Shown here: piece after piece, positions 7,395-15,576 of the stretch
How the letters are laid out: every line of letters starts with the position of its first letter
How positions within the stretch are numbered: the stretch's first letter is position 1
Source of the DNA: Burkholderiaceae bacterium
Lineage (GTDB): Bacteria > Pseudomonadota > Gammaproteobacteria > Burkholderiales > Burkholderiaceae_C
Assembly (NCBI GenBank): GCA_023260315.1
Contig: JALQVQ010000071.1
Span: 1 to 17,398, forward strand
DNA: 17,398 bases
Reading direction: 5' to 3'
Program-made: the position numbers and the translations under genes
The notes under the pieces: generated by a model
The model's database searches: none
What the model was told of the DNA's origin: nothing
Seen by the model: only the letters and a program-made list of their open reading frames with translations

Positions 7395-8233
7395 TGAGCA
7401 CCTACCAACAATACGTGCGAGTACTCAGTGTTGCGGGCTCGGACAGCGGCGGCGGCGCAGGCATACAAGCCGACCTCAAAACGATCAGCTCACTGGGGTG
7501 TTTTGGCATGACCGCCATCACCGCGATCACCGCTCAGAACACACAGGGTGTCAGCGATATTCACGCCATCCCACCCGCAATACTGCGGGCCCAAATGGAT
7601 GCGGTGCTATCAGACATGGGTGCCGATGCCATCAAGATTGGCATGTTGCACGATGTCGATACCGTGATGACTGTGGCGGCGTGCCTGCAACGTTACGCCG
7701 TTAAGTCGGTTGTGCTTGACCCCGTGATGGTGGCCACCAGCGGTGCGGTCTTGATTCAATCAACAGCCATTGAGGCGTTGGTGACGCAACTGTTTCCCCT
7801 CGCCAGCGTTGTCACGCCGAATCTTGATGAGGCCGCCCTGCTGGTGGGTCAGGACATCACCGATGCAAATGATCTTCTGCCTGCCGGTGAGCGCCTGCTT
7901 GGCATGGGCGCTAACGCAGTCCTCATCAAGGGCGGTCACCTGCCAGGTGACCGCGTTAGCGACCTTCTGGTTCGGGTGAATCAAGACCCCGTCTGGTGGC
8001 ACGGTGACCGTATCGAAACCGCAAACACGCATGGCACAGGGTGCACGCTCTCATCAGCGATCGCCGCATTCATGGCACAAGGCGTCGACTTGGTCACGGC
8101 TGTCGGCAACGCCAGAGACGTGATTCGACAGGCTCTGCGCGCCGGTGCAGGGGTGACGACGGGGCGCGGGAGCGGGCCGCTCAATCACTTCGCAGCGCCT
8201 GTCGCTATGCAAATAAACACAATCAACAAGTGA
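7394..8233 (+). CDS. thiD: Hydroxymethylpyrimidine/phosphomethylpyrimidine kinase
   Basis: ThiD phosphorylates HMP to HMP-P and then HMP-PP, the pyrimidine substrate of ThiE. The 279-residue product is a ribokinase-fold enzyme of standard size. It has VAGSDSGGGAGIQADLKT (13-30), MTAITAITAQNT, KIGML, VLDPVM, VTPNLDEA, LIKGGH, and the C-terminal HGTGC with the catalytic Cys at about 217, followed by TLSSAIAA. The ATG at 7394 overlaps the thiE stop in a TGATG. It provides the pyrimidine branch in an operon that also carries the thiazole kinase and the HMP transporter. Confidence 0.96.
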   Translation: MSTYQQYVRVLSVAGSDSGGGAGIQADLKTISSLGCFGMTAITAITAQNTQGVSDIHAIPPAILRAQMDAVLSDMGADAIKIGMLHDVDTVMTVAACLQRYAVKSVVLDPVMVATSGAVLIQSTAIEALVTQLFPLASVVTPNLDEAALLVGQDITDANDLLPAGERLLGMGANAVLIKGGHLPGDRVSDLLVRVNQDPVWWHGDRIETANTHGTGCTLSSAIAAFMAQGVDLVTAVGNARDVIRQALRAGAGVTTGRGSGPLNHFAAPVAMQINTINK

Positions 8234-8241
8234 TCCAAACA

Positions 8242-9498
8242 ATGACTATTTCAAACACCTCCGCCTCATCCGGCTCACCTGGGTCTGGCGATCAACGCGT
8301 CTTCTCGACAGCCAACCATGCGTCGCTGTGGTTCAGCTTGGGCGTCGGCCTTTTGGTAATCCAAATCGGGGCCTATTTGGTGCCAGGCATGGGCACACGC
8401 GATGCTGTTTTTGCCATCATGGCCGGCTCTGCTTTGGGCGCAGCCGTTTTGGCTTGGGTGGCACACACGGCCTGCCGCACGGGTCTCAGCAGTGCGGGTC
8501 TGATTCAAAGGGTCTACGGCCCATCGTTTGGTCGACTGCCGATTTTTTTGAACGTCGTACAACTCATCGGCTGGACAAGTTTTGAACTGGTCGTCATGCG
8601 TGACAGTACCGCTGCCATCGTTGAAAAAATGCTGGGGATCAGCGTCTCACCGTGGGTCACAACCAGTTTGTGGGGCGGCTTACTCGCCCTGCTGATGCTG
8701 GCGCCCATGCTCACACTGGTGCGACAGTTTGTCAGTCGCATTGGTCTGCCACTGGTCATTGCATCACTGGCGTGGTTGACTTGGCAGTTCGGGCGTCAGT
8801 TGGGTGAGGCTGGCTTCGCAACGTTTTGGAATCGCACGGGCGACGGCACGATGGGGCTGCTGGCTGGCATGGATTTGGTGATGGCCATGCCCATTTCTTG
8901 GTTGCCGCTGATCGCTGACTACGCAAGGCACGGCAAGCAGGCATCTGGGGCATTTTGGGGAACATGGGGCGGCTACGCCATTGCCAATATGTGGTGCTAC
9001 GGTCTGGGTGTTTTGATCGCCAACACCACAGCCCCCGGAACCGATCTTGTTGCAGCCCTCTTGTTGGCGCAGGGTGGCCTCATCGCGCTGGGGCTCATCA
9101 TGATTGATGAGCTGGATAATGCCTACGGCGACCTTTACTCAGCAAGCATGTCAACCCGTGCGTTGCAGCCGCCTCAGTCGCGCCGCCAGTGGTCTCTAAA
9201 GCGCATTGCCATTGCATTGGCGGCGGTCAGTACGCTCATCGCGATTGTTTTACCAATGCATCAATTGGAGCCATTCATGCTCATGCTCAGCGCGATCTTC
9301 ATCCCGTTGTACGGCACCGTTTTGGGAACGCTGTGGGGCACCCGAAAGGCCCCCTCGGGTCAGACACAATGGCCCGCGTTTGCCATATGGGTCACCGGTA
9401 TCGTCGTGTTCAATCTGATTGCCCGGTTGGCGCCTGAGTGGGGCGCAACCATCCCGACATTGCTCCTGACGATTGCCCTTGCGCGCCTGCGCGCTTAA
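8242..9498 (+). CDS. cytX: Putative hydroxymethylpyrimidine transporter, NCS1 family (CytX)
   Basis: This is an inner-membrane permease of the nucleobase:cation symporter-1 family. The CytX branch is linked to thiamin operons and thought to import HMP. The start is the ATG at 8242, 8 bp after the thiD stop. An in-frame upstream extension into thiD would be an out-of-frame reading of that gene and is rejected. The 418-residue product has a short hydrophilic N-terminus of about 30 residues, then about 12 hydrophobic segments. NCS1-like features include LIGWTSFELVVMRD, AGMDLVMAMPISWLPLIADYARHGK and DELDNAYGDLYSASMS. No clear Shine-Dalgarno is visible, so coupling to thiD is likely. Supplying HMP to ThiD next door fits the salvage character of the operon. 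The substrate comes from family and context, not from residues. Confidence 0.9.
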   Translation: MTISNTSASSGSPGSGDQRVFSTANHASLWFSLGVGLLVIQIGAYLVPGMGTRDAVFAIMAGSALGAAVLAWVAHTACRTGLSSAGLIQRVYGPSFGRLPIFLNVVQLIGWTSFELVVMRDSTAAIVEKMLGISVSPWVTTSLWGGLLALLMLAPMLTLVRQFVSRIGLPLVIASLAWLTWQFGRQLGEAGFATFWNRTGDGTMGLLAGMDLVMAMPISWLPLIADYARHGKQASGAFWGTWGGYAIANMWCYGLGVLIANTTAPGTDLVAALLLAQGGLIALGLIMIDELDNAYGDLYSASMSTRALQPPQSRRQWSLKRIAIALAAVSTLIAIVLPMHQLEPFMLMLSAIFIPLYGTVLGTLWGTRKAPSGQTQWPAFAIWVTGIVVFNLIARLAPEWGATIPTLLLTIALARLRA

Positions 9499-9555
9499 CA
9501 GGTCCTTGGATGCGTGTACGATTGGTACTTCACTGCCCTTCGTACCCGTCATCTC

Positions 9556-10338
9556 ATGCAATTTGCCACCTGGAACGTTAACTCCCTCAACATTCGCCTG
9601 CCACAGGTTTTGGATTGGCTGGCAACGCACCCCGTTGACGTTCTGGCGCTGCAAGAACTGAAAATGGCTGACGATAAGTTTCCCATTCAAGCCTTTACGG
9701 AAGCGGGATGGCACGCCGCATGGCTGGGCCAGAAAACGTACAACGGCGTGGCCTTGATCAGCAAGCAACCCGCCCGTGACGTTCAGCGCAATAACCCGCA
9801 CTTCACCGATGACCATGCGCGCTTGATCGCGGCCACCTTTGATGCACCGAACGGCGAATCTGTTCGTGTCATTGGTGGCTATTTCCCCAACGGTCAGGCG
9901 CCAGACAGCGACAAATTTGTTTATAAGATGGCTTGGCTCGACGCCCTGCGGACATGGGTGAAGGCCGAGATGCAAACCCAACCGAACTTCTTGATCATGG
10001 GTGACTACAACATCACCTTTGATGCGCTGGACGTCTGGGACCCCGAGACCTTGGAGGGAACCATCCACTGCACGCAAGCCGAGCGCGACCAATTGCAAGC
10101 CCTCGTCGCATTGGGCCTAACAGACAGCGTGCGACTCTTTGAACAACCCGAGAAAAACTACAGTTGGTGGGATTACCGTGACTTTGCGTTCCGGCGCAAC
10201 CGCGGCTTGCGCATTGACCACGTACTGATCAGTGACGCCCTGAAGGCCAAAGCCAGCAAGGCGTATGTTGATAAAGCACCGCGTAAAAATGAGCGCCCCA
10301 GCGACCATGCCCCCGTTGTATTTGAGGCCACCTTCTAA
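9556..10338 (+). CDS. xth: Exodeoxyribonuclease III / AP endonuclease
   Basis: This Mg-dependent DNA-repair nuclease of the endonuclease/exonuclease/phosphatase fold cleaves at abasic sites and trims 3' ends. I chose the ATG at 9556 because the product then begins MQFATWNVNSL, the usual ExoIII start. An in-frame GTG at 9514 would add 14 unlike residues. The 260-residue protein has the complete active site: Glu34 in LQELK, Tyr109 in GGYFPNG, Asp150 and Asn152 in GDYNI, WWDYR at 204-208, Asp221 in LRIDH and His251 in SDHAP. There is no strong ribosome site. It begins 57 bp after cytX and its TAA directly abuts the start of the metalloprotease gene. Confidence 0.96.
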   Translation: MQFATWNVNSLNIRLPQVLDWLATHPVDVLALQELKMADDKFPIQAFTEAGWHAAWLGQKTYNGVALISKQPARDVQRNNPHFTDDHARLIAATFDAPNGESVRVIGGYFPNGQAPDSDKFVYKMAWLDALRTWVKAEMQTQPNFLIMGDYNITFDALDVWDPETLEGTIHCTQAERDQLQALVALGLTDSVRLFEQPEKNYSWWDYRDFAFRRNRGLRIDHVLISDALKAKASKAYVDKAPRKNERPSDHAPVVFEATF

Positions 10339-11157
10339 ATGAACGTCACCATCAAAATCGCCTTGACGGCAGCTGCCATTGCCGCCCTTGTCTCCTGCGC
10401 TTCGACCACCGATAAGGGTGTGGTGGGCGCCGATCGCCGCCAGTTGCTCTTGGTCTCTGAACCGCAAATCGCGGAAATGGCCAACAAGGCCTACAACCAG
10501 GTCCTGGCTGAGGCGCGTAAAGCGGGCACACTCAACACCGAAGCCGCGCAGCTGCGCCGCGTCCGGGCCATCACAGCTCGGCTCATCCCTCAGGTTGCCA
10601 TCTTCAGACCTGACGCCATCAAGTGGCAATGGGAGACAAACGTCATCACGTCGGATGAGTTGAACGCGTGGTGCATGCATGGCGGCAAGATTGCCGTTTA
10701 CACAGGCATTATTGAAAAATTAAAACTGACCGATGACGAGCTCGCCGCCATCATTGGTCATGAGATGGCGCATGCGCTGCGCGAGCACTCGCGTGAACAA
10801 ATTTCACAGGAAATGGCGACCACCCTCACCCTGAACATCGGTACGTCGTTGTTGGGTTTGGGCTCCCTCGGAGCGAATGTGGCCCAGCTCGGCTCAGATT
10901 TAATGCTGAAGCTGCCCAACAGCCGCACCCACGAAACAGAGGCTGATCGCATCGGCGTTGAGCTGTCTGCGCGAGCGGGCTACGACCCACGTGCGGCCAT
11001 TTCATTGTGGAAAAAAATGAGCGCGCTTTCACCCAACGGCACACAACCCAGCTGGCTTTCCACGCACCCATCCGGGAAGGCACGGATTGCAGATCTTGAG
11101 GTCTATGCCGCCAAGGTTGCCCCCTTGTTCAAGGCCGCCAGCGCTAAACAGGGATAA
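10339..11157 (+). CDS. M48-family zinc metalloprotease, lipoprotein
   Basis: This is a likely envelope-anchored peptidase of the M48 (LoiP/BepA-related) type, acting in the periplasm, probably in outer-membrane protein quality control. The 272-residue product begins with a short signal and a lipobox LVSC ending at Cys20. The zinc site is HEMAH at 141-145, with a downstream HETEADRIG (198-206) supplying the third ligand. A C-terminal STHPSGKARI matches the family's typical SxHPxxxxRi motif. There are no long membrane spans after the signal and no TPR repeats, so it is the short, single-domain type. The ATG follows the xth stop with no gap, pointing to co-transcription and coupling. It converges on ntrC with only 11 bp between the two stop codons. 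Confidence 0.92.
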   Translation: MNVTIKIALTAAAIAALVSCASTTDKGVVGADRRQLLLVSEPQIAEMANKAYNQVLAEARKAGTLNTEAAQLRRVRAITARLIPQVAIFRPDAIKWQWETNVITSDELNAWCMHGGKIAVYTGIIEKLKLTDDELAAIIGHEMAHALREHSREQISQEMATTLTLNIGTSLLGLGSLGANVAQLGSDLMLKLPNSRTHETEADRIGVELSARAGYDPRAAISLWKKMSALSPNGTQPSWLSTHPSGKARIADLEVYAAKVAPLFKAASAKQG

Positions 11158-11168
11158 CCGAGGGGCGA

Positions 11169-12668
11169 TCAGCGCAGATCCCGGAGCACGTCGCGAAGCC
11201 CCAAATCTTGGATTTTGCGCGTGATTGTATTGCGACCGATGCCCAGCTTATTGGCTGCATCAACCCGCCGTCCTTTGGTGTGGGCGATGGCGGCGGTGAT
11301 CAAAGCGGACTCGAATTTCTGCGTCAACTGATCCCACACGTCAGGCTGTGAGGCATTGAGAAGCGCGGCAGCTTCTGCTTGTACCATGTCAGTCCAAGGC
11401 GATCCCATCCCATTGCGCGGGGCCGTCGTATCCGATTCGTAACGCTTAGGCGCCCCGTCTTCGGCGGGCACATCCGTCTCAAACGCGAGGGACGCGATGC
11501 GGCCTTGGTCACGCACCTCGGGTGGCAAGTCTTTGACGTCAACCACTTGGCCAGGCGCCATCACAGTTAACCAATGGCACAGGTTTTCAAGTTGTCGCAC
11601 GTTGCCAGGAAAGCTGAAGCCAGATAACACCCGCATTGCAGCGGGTGACAAGCGCTTGGCCTCAACACCCAGCTGTGTTGCGCTGACTTGTAAAAAATGG
11701 CGGATCAAAACGGGGACGTCATCGAGGCGTTCTCGTAGTGCGGGGATTCGCAAACGAATCACATTCAGGCGATGGAACAGATCCTCACGAAAGTGCCCTT
11801 GTGCAACCCGCTGCTCCAAGTCTTGATGGGTTGCAGCGATCACTCGAACCTGCACCTTGATGGCACTGTGCCCGCCCACCCGGTAAAAACTACCCTCGCT
11901 CAAGACGCGCAACAAGCGCGTTTGAAGATCGAAGGGCATGTCACCAATTTCATCCAGGAAAAGCGTCCCACCATCCGCCTGCTCGAAGCGGCCACGTCGC
12001 ATCGCTTGGGCACCCGTAAAGGCACCCCGCTCGTGGCCAAAAAGCTCGGACTCCAATAAATCCTTGGGGATTGCAGCGGTGTTGATGGCGACAAACGGCC
12101 CATCGCTACGCGGTGAGTGTTTGTGCAACGCCTTGGCGACCAACTCTTTGCCCGTGCCCGATTCACCTGTGATGAGAACGGTGACATGACTTTGGCTCAG
12201 GCGACCAATGGCGCGGAATAGCTCCTGCATGGCAGGCGCTTGCCCGAGCATCTCAGGCGTGGCTGTGTGAGCGGTCGCCTCATCAGGCGTTGCCACTGAC
12301 TGCTCAAACGCCCGGCGTACCAGCTCGATCGCGTTGTTGACATCAAAGGGCTTCGCTAAATACTCAAATGCACCGCCTTGGAACGCCGAGACAGCGCTGT
12401 CGAGGTCCGAGTAGGCCGTCATGATGATGATCGGCAAATCGGGCTGACGGGCCTTTACCTTCGACAGCAACTCAAGCCCGTTAACCCCAGGCATGCGGAT
12501 ATCGCTGACGAGCACACTCGGCAACTCACTGGGAGAGGCGTTGCCAAGCGCGGCCAGGACATCGTTTGCTTGGGTAAAGGAGCGGGTATCGAGACCATCA
12601 CGCTGCAATGCACGCTCAAGTACGAAGCGAATCGATTGGTCATCGTCAACAATCCAAATGGGCTTCAT
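11169..12668 (-). CDS. ntrC: Nitrogen regulation response regulator NtrC
   Basis: NtrC is the sigma-54-dependent activator of nitrogen-limitation genes, phosphorylated by NtrB. The 499-residue product has a receiver domain (1-120) with the phospho-acceptor Asp56 in VLVSDIRMPG, Thr84 in IIMTAY and Lys106 in LAKPFD. An AAA+ domain follows, with Walker A GESGTGKE (169-176), the sigma-54 contact loop GAFTGA (216-221) and Walker B GGTLFLDEIGD (234-244). A C-terminal Fis-type helix-turn-helix lies near 470-492 (AANKLGIGRNTITRKI). The start ATG at 12668 has AAGGA upstream. It follows ntrB by 36 bp. NtrC-like binding sites are present upstream of glnA in this window, so its main target is visible. 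No terminator is seen between it and the converging metalloprotease gene. Confidence 0.97.
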   Translation of the reverse strand: MKPIWIVDDDQSIRFVLERALQRDGLDTRSFTQANDVLAALGNASPSELPSVLVSDIRMPGVNGLELLSKVKARQPDLPIIIMTAYSDLDSAVSAFQGGAFEYLAKPFDVNNAIELVRRAFEQSVATPDEATAHTATPEMLGQAPAMQELFRAIGRLSQSHVTVLITGESGTGKELVAKALHKHSPRSDGPFVAINTAAIPKDLLESELFGHERGAFTGAQAMRRGRFEQADGGTLFLDEIGDMPFDLQTRLLRVLSEGSFYRVGGHSAIKVQVRVIAATHQDLEQRVAQGHFREDLFHRLNVIRLRIPALRERLDDVPVLIRHFLQVSATQLGVEAKRLSPAAMRVLSGFSFPGNVRQLENLCHWLTVMAPGQVVDVKDLPPEVRDQGRIASLAFETDVPAEDGAPKRYESDTTAPRNGMGSPWTDMVQAEAAALLNASQPDVWDQLTQKFESALITAAIAHTKGRRVDAANKLGIGRNTITRKIQDLGLRDVLRDLR

Positions 12669-12704
12669 CGTGCAGTCCTTGTGTGTGATCTGTGAGCTGC
12701 TGGT

Positions 12705-13814
12705 TTAGGACAGCGGTATCAAAATTTTGAAGTCGGTGTGCCCCGCCTCACTCTCGCATTCAATCCAACCCTGGTGTTGCTGCACAAAGGTTTGCGCGAG
12801 CGTCAACCCCAGGCCCGTGCCGCCATCACGACCAGAGACCAATGGATAAAACAAACGGTCCTTGATGCTATCGGGCACACCGGGGCCGTTGTCCATCACA
12901 TGCAATTCGAGTGCCAGCTTATACCGAACCTTACCCATGGTGATTTGGCGCGCGACACGCGTTTTGAATGTGATGTGCGCTTTCCCCCGCGTTCGGAGGT
13001 CAACCAACGCCAACGCCGCATTTTGAGCAATGTTCATGACCGCCTGAATCAGCTGCTCCTTGTCACCACGGAATTCGGGAATCGATAGGTCATAGTCCCG
13101 CTCAACCTTGAGACCCTTTGGATACTCTGCCAACAGAACCGACCGCACCCGCTCACAAACCTCGTGAATATTCACATCCCCCACCACATGCGGCTTGCGA
13201 TGCGGTGCCAACAGACGGTCCACCAATGACTGTAGGCGATCTGCTTCGTGAATGATGACCTGGGTGTAGTCGTGCAGCGCTTTGTTTTCGAGCTCCATTT
13301 GCAGCAACTGCGCGGCGCCGCGAATGCCGCCCAACGGATTCTTGATTTCATGGGCCAAGCCACGAATCAACGCCTTATTGGCTAACGCCTGATCAACCAA
13401 ACGCTCCTCGCGCTCTTGGCGGAGCTGTTTATCCAATGGCAACAACTCAACCATGACCGTATCTGGCTCTTCCGTGCGGGAGACGATCACGTGTACCGGG
13501 AGAGACAACGCCTGGCGCTCAGGTTGCAGCGACGCCTCAAAGCGTGTAACCGTGAAAGCGTCTTGTCGTGCAGCATCGATGGCCTGGGTCAACAGGTCGG
13601 GCTCGCTGAAGTATTGGCTTAGTTTGGTGCCTGTCACCAAACGCCGGGAGATGCCCAGCAAATCCTCGAAGGCCGCGTTAAGCCGCTTGACCCGGGAACG
13701 CAGGTCGACCACAGCAACGGACGTTGCCAGCGTATCGAGCACTGCAAGCGCAGTATCCTGCGATACTGATGCGTCAATGGTCGGCGCTGACGGTTTGGAC
13801 TTTTTGGGCGGCAT
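12705..13814 (-). CDS. ntrB: Nitrogen regulation sensor histidine kinase NtrB
   Basis: NtrB is a cytosolic kinase/phosphatase for NtrC, normally steered by PII proteins. The 369-residue product has no membrane segment. It has an N-terminal PAS-like domain (about 20-130, VLDTLATSVAVVDLRSRVKRLN), the phospho-His155 in the H box AHEIKNPLGG, the N box NIAQNA (261-266), and the ATP lid motifs DNGPGVP (308-314) and GGTGLGL (331-337). The ATG at 13814 lies only 15 bases beyond the T/A tract of the glnA terminator and has no recognisable Shine-Dalgarno. The first 20 residues are polar and poorly conserved, so the exact start is less certain than the gene. Expression probably comes from readthrough of the glnA terminator or from a promoter I could not identify. 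Confidence 0.96.
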   Translation of the reverse strand: MPPKKSKPSAPTIDASVSQDTALAVLDTLATSVAVVDLRSRVKRLNAAFEDLLGISRRLVTGTKLSQYFSEPDLLTQAIDAARQDAFTVTRFEASLQPERQALSLPVHVIVSRTEEPDTVMVELLPLDKQLRQEREERLVDQALANKALIRGLAHEIKNPLGGIRGAAQLLQMELENKALHDYTQVIIHEADRLQSLVDRLLAPHRKPHVVGDVNIHEVCERVRSVLLAEYPKGLKVERDYDLSIPEFRGDKEQLIQAVMNIAQNAALALVDLRTRGKAHITFKTRVARQITMGKVRYKLALELHVMDNGPGVPDSIKDRLFYPLVSGRDGGTGLGLTLAQTFVQQHQGWIECESEAGHTDFKILIPLS

Positions 13815-13829
13815 ACACAGTTTTGAAAC

Positions 13830-13859
13830 AAAAAAGGGCGGTCTACACCGCCCTTTTTT
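13830..13859 (-). terminator. Intrinsic terminator after glnA, bidirectional in form
   Basis: GGGCGG (13836-13841) and CCGCCC (13848-13853) form a perfect 6-bp GC stem around TCTACA, flanked by six A and six T. Read on the minus strand it begins 17 bases after the glnA stop codon. The A/T symmetry gives a U-tract in either direction. It separates strongly expressed glnA from ntrBC, as the terminator between glnA and glnL does in enteric bacteria. Confidence 0.92.
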
Positions 13860-13876
13860 GCGTCGGTGCGACAGGC

Positions 13877-15292
13877 TTACAGGCTGTAGTACATGTCGTA
13901 TTCGACAGGTGATACCTCAACGCGTGAGCGGGTGACTTCTTGCATCTTCAATTCGATGTAAGCATCAATCCATGAGTCAGTGAAAACACCGCCCTTTGTC
14001 AAGAACGCGCGGTCCTTGTCCAACGCTTCCAACGCTTGATCCAAGCTTGAGCAGACGGTGGGCACCAACTTGTCTTCCTCTGGTGGCAAGTGGTAGAGGT
14101 CCTTTGTTGCCGCCTCTCCGGGATGGATCTTGTTCTCGATACCGTCCAGACCCGCCATCAACAGAGCCGCAAAGCCAAGGTAGGGGTTGCACAATGGATC
14201 GGGGAAACGAGCCTCAACACGGCGTGCTTTGTCAGACGCCACGTTAGGAATACGAATAGACGCTGAACGGTTTTTCGCAGAGTAAGCCAACTTCACGGGC
14301 GCTTCGAAGTGGGGAACCAAGCGCTTGTAGCTGTTGGTACCGGGGTTCGTGATCGCATTTAACGCGCGGGCGTGCTTGATGATGCCGCCGATGTAATACA
14401 AGGCGGTGTCTGACAGACCTGCGTAGCCGTTGCCTGCGAACAGGTTCTTACCGTCTTTCCAGATTGACTGGTGAACGTGCATACCTGAGCCGTTATCGCC
14501 GTGGTAGGGCTTGGGCATGAAAGTGGCTGTTTTGCCGTAGATGTTGGCGACGTTTTGGATGACGTACTTTTGCATCAGCGTCCAGTCCGCGCGCTCAACG
14601 AGTGTTGAGAATTTGGTACCGATCTCGCACTGGCCTGCGCCAGCCACTTCGTGGTGGTGCACTTCGACAGGAATGCCAACGGACTCGAGGACCTGGCACA
14701 TCTCGTTGCGCATATCCATGGTGCTGTCAACGGGTGGCACGGGGAAGTAGCCGCCTTTGACGCGGGGACGGTGGCCACGGTTGCCACCTTCCAGCTTGGC
14801 ACCGGTGTTCCAAGGCGCTTCGTATTCGTCAATGGCGTAAAACGAGTTGCCGGGCTCGCAGCTCCAGCGCACATCGTCAAACAAGAAGAACTCTGGCTCA
14901 GGGCCGAAGAAGGCTGTGTCACCAATACCGGTTGACTTCAGGAAAGTCTCGGCGCGCTTGGCGATCGAGCGGGGATCGCGCTCGTATGCCTTGCCGTCTG
15001 TTGGTTCGATCACGTCACAGGTGAGTACCAATGTTGGCTCTTCGAAGAAGGGATCGATGAAGGCGGTTGATGCCTCGGGCATCAACAACATGTCGGATGC
15101 CTCAATACCCTTCCAGCCTGCGATGGATGAGCCGTCGAAGGCTTGGCCCTCTTCAAATTTGCTCTCATTGAACTGAGAAACGGGGGCGGTAATGTGCTGC
15201 CACTTACCACGGGTATCGGTAAAACGGAAATCAACGAACTTGATGTCGTTGTCTTTCACCATTTGCATCACATCTGCGACGGTCTTGGCCAT
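13877..15292 (-). CDS. glnA: Glutamine synthetase, type I
   Basis: GlnA makes glutamine from glutamate, ammonium and ATP and is the central enzyme of ammonium assimilation. The 471-residue product is the normal GSI-beta length. Motifs are [11 protein letters not shown] (52-62), the metal site [12 protein letters not shown] (128-139), [17 protein letters not shown] (209-225), [16 protein letters not shown] (261-276), NRSASIRIP (341-349), and an adenylylation site [10 protein letters not shown] with Tyr400. I chose the ATG at 15292 (MAKTVADVM) because AGGAG lies 8 bases upstream and GlnA proteins start there. An in-frame ATG at 15346 would add 18 residues and lacks support. It is preceded by a sigma-54 promoter with NtrC sites and followed by a terminator, then ntrB and ntrC. 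Confidence 0.98.
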   Translation of the reverse strand: MAKTVADVMQMVKDNDIKFVDFRFTDTRGKWQHITAPVSQFNESKFEEGQAFDGSSIAGWKGIEASDMLLMPEASTAFIDPFFEEPTLVLTCDVIEPTDGKAYERDPRSIAKRAETFLKSTGIGDTAFFGPEPEFFLFDDVRWSCEPGNSFYAIDEYEAPWNTGAKLEGGNRGHRPRVKGGYFPVPPVDSTMDMRNEMCQVLESVGIPVEVHHHEVAGAGQCEIGTKFSTLVERADWTLMQKYVIQNVANIYGKTATFMPKPYHGDNGSGMHVHQSIWKDGKNLFAGNGYAGLSDTALYYIGGIIKHARALNAITNPGTNSYKRLVPHFEAPVKLAYSAKNRSASIRIPNVASDKARRVEARFPDPLCNPYLGFAALLMAGLDGIENKIHPGEAATKDLYHLPPEEDKLVPTVCSSLDQALEALDKDRAFLTKGGVFTDSWIDAYIELKMQEVTRSRVEVSPVEYDMYYSL

Positions 15293-15380
15293 CAGAAATC
15301 TCCTGGAAGGTTGAAAATCAAATCTCTTGCCTCGCGCACCATGCATTGAGGCGGGGATGAGCGGTGGATGCCAAAGGTTT

Positions 15381-15396
15381 AGCAGGTTCTATGCCA
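15381..15396 (-). promoter_or_regulatory. Sigma-54 (RpoN) promoter of glnA
   Basis: On the minus strand the sequence is TGGCAT-AGAAC-CTGCT. The -24 GG and -12 GC dinucleotides are present with the required 10-base spacing, against the consensus TGGCAC-N5-TTGCW. Two positions differ from consensus. The predicted start of transcription is near 15370, giving a leader of about 78 bases. NtrC-like sites lie about 140-160 bases upstream. Confidence 0.75.
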
Positions 15397-15435
15397 CCTT
15401 CTCGCGCCATACGCACCTCGGGAAGTCTATCGGTG

Positions 15436-15448
15436 AATCAATGACTTT
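15436..15448. promoter_or_regulatory. IHF-like site between NtrC sites and glnA promoter
   Basis: AATCAA-TGAC-TTT (15436-15448) matches the IHF consensus WATCAA-N4-TTR at all but the last base. It lies between the enhancer-like NtrC sites and the sigma-54 promoter, where DNA bending helps NtrC contact the polymerase. The match alone would be weak; the position makes it credible. Confidence 0.45.
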
Positions 15449-15502
15449 CGGGCCGCGCTTTGATTTTTAAATCGCGCTGCGCCCGTTTTCCGCGACAAGT
15501 GT

Positions 15503-15519
15503 AGCACTTTTTTGGTGCA
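15503..15519. promoter_or_regulatory. NtrC-binding site, promoter-proximal
   Basis: AGCACT-TTTTT-GGTGCA fits the 17-bp NtrC consensus TGCACY-N5-GGTGCA except for the first base. Its centre (15511) is about 140 bases upstream of the predicted glnA start of transcription, comparable with the enhancer sites of enteric glnA. Confidence 0.75.
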
Positions 15520-15522
15520 CTC

Positions 15523-15539
15523 TGCACCAACTCGGTGCA
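15523..15539. promoter_or_regulatory. NtrC-binding site, promoter-distal, perfect dyad
   Basis: TGCACC-AACTC-GGTGCA is a perfect 17-bp dyad matching the NtrC consensus. Its centre lies 20 bp from that of the neighbouring site, about two helical turns, suitable for cooperative binding of NtrC dimers. A further TGCACC half-site follows at 15542-15547, so a third weaker site is possible. Confidence 0.8.
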
Positions 15540-15576
15540 TTTGCACCAAAATAGGGTACCAGCTCTTCCAGGCGTC

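Noticed and set aside
8041..8241. Possible long N-terminal extension of the CytX transporter into thiD.
   Set aside because: The extension is Arg/Gln-rich, an out-of-frame reading of the thiD 3' end, and the ATG at 8242 gives a normal NCS1 protein.
9250..10098. Open minus-strand frame of about 282 codons opposite cytX and xth.
   Set aside because: It spans the complementary strand of two convincingly conserved genes and shows no protein family pattern.
13752..13767. AGTATC-CTGC-GATACT inverted repeat.
   Set aside because: It lies inside the ntrB coding region in a short arm length that can occur by chance, and no role or repeated copy was seen.
15462..15473. AT-rich inverted repeat GATTT-TT-AAATC between the IHF-like and NtrC sites, considered as a second glnA promoter.
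   Set aside because: No matching -35 box at suitable spacing on the minus strand; too short and AT-rich to claim.
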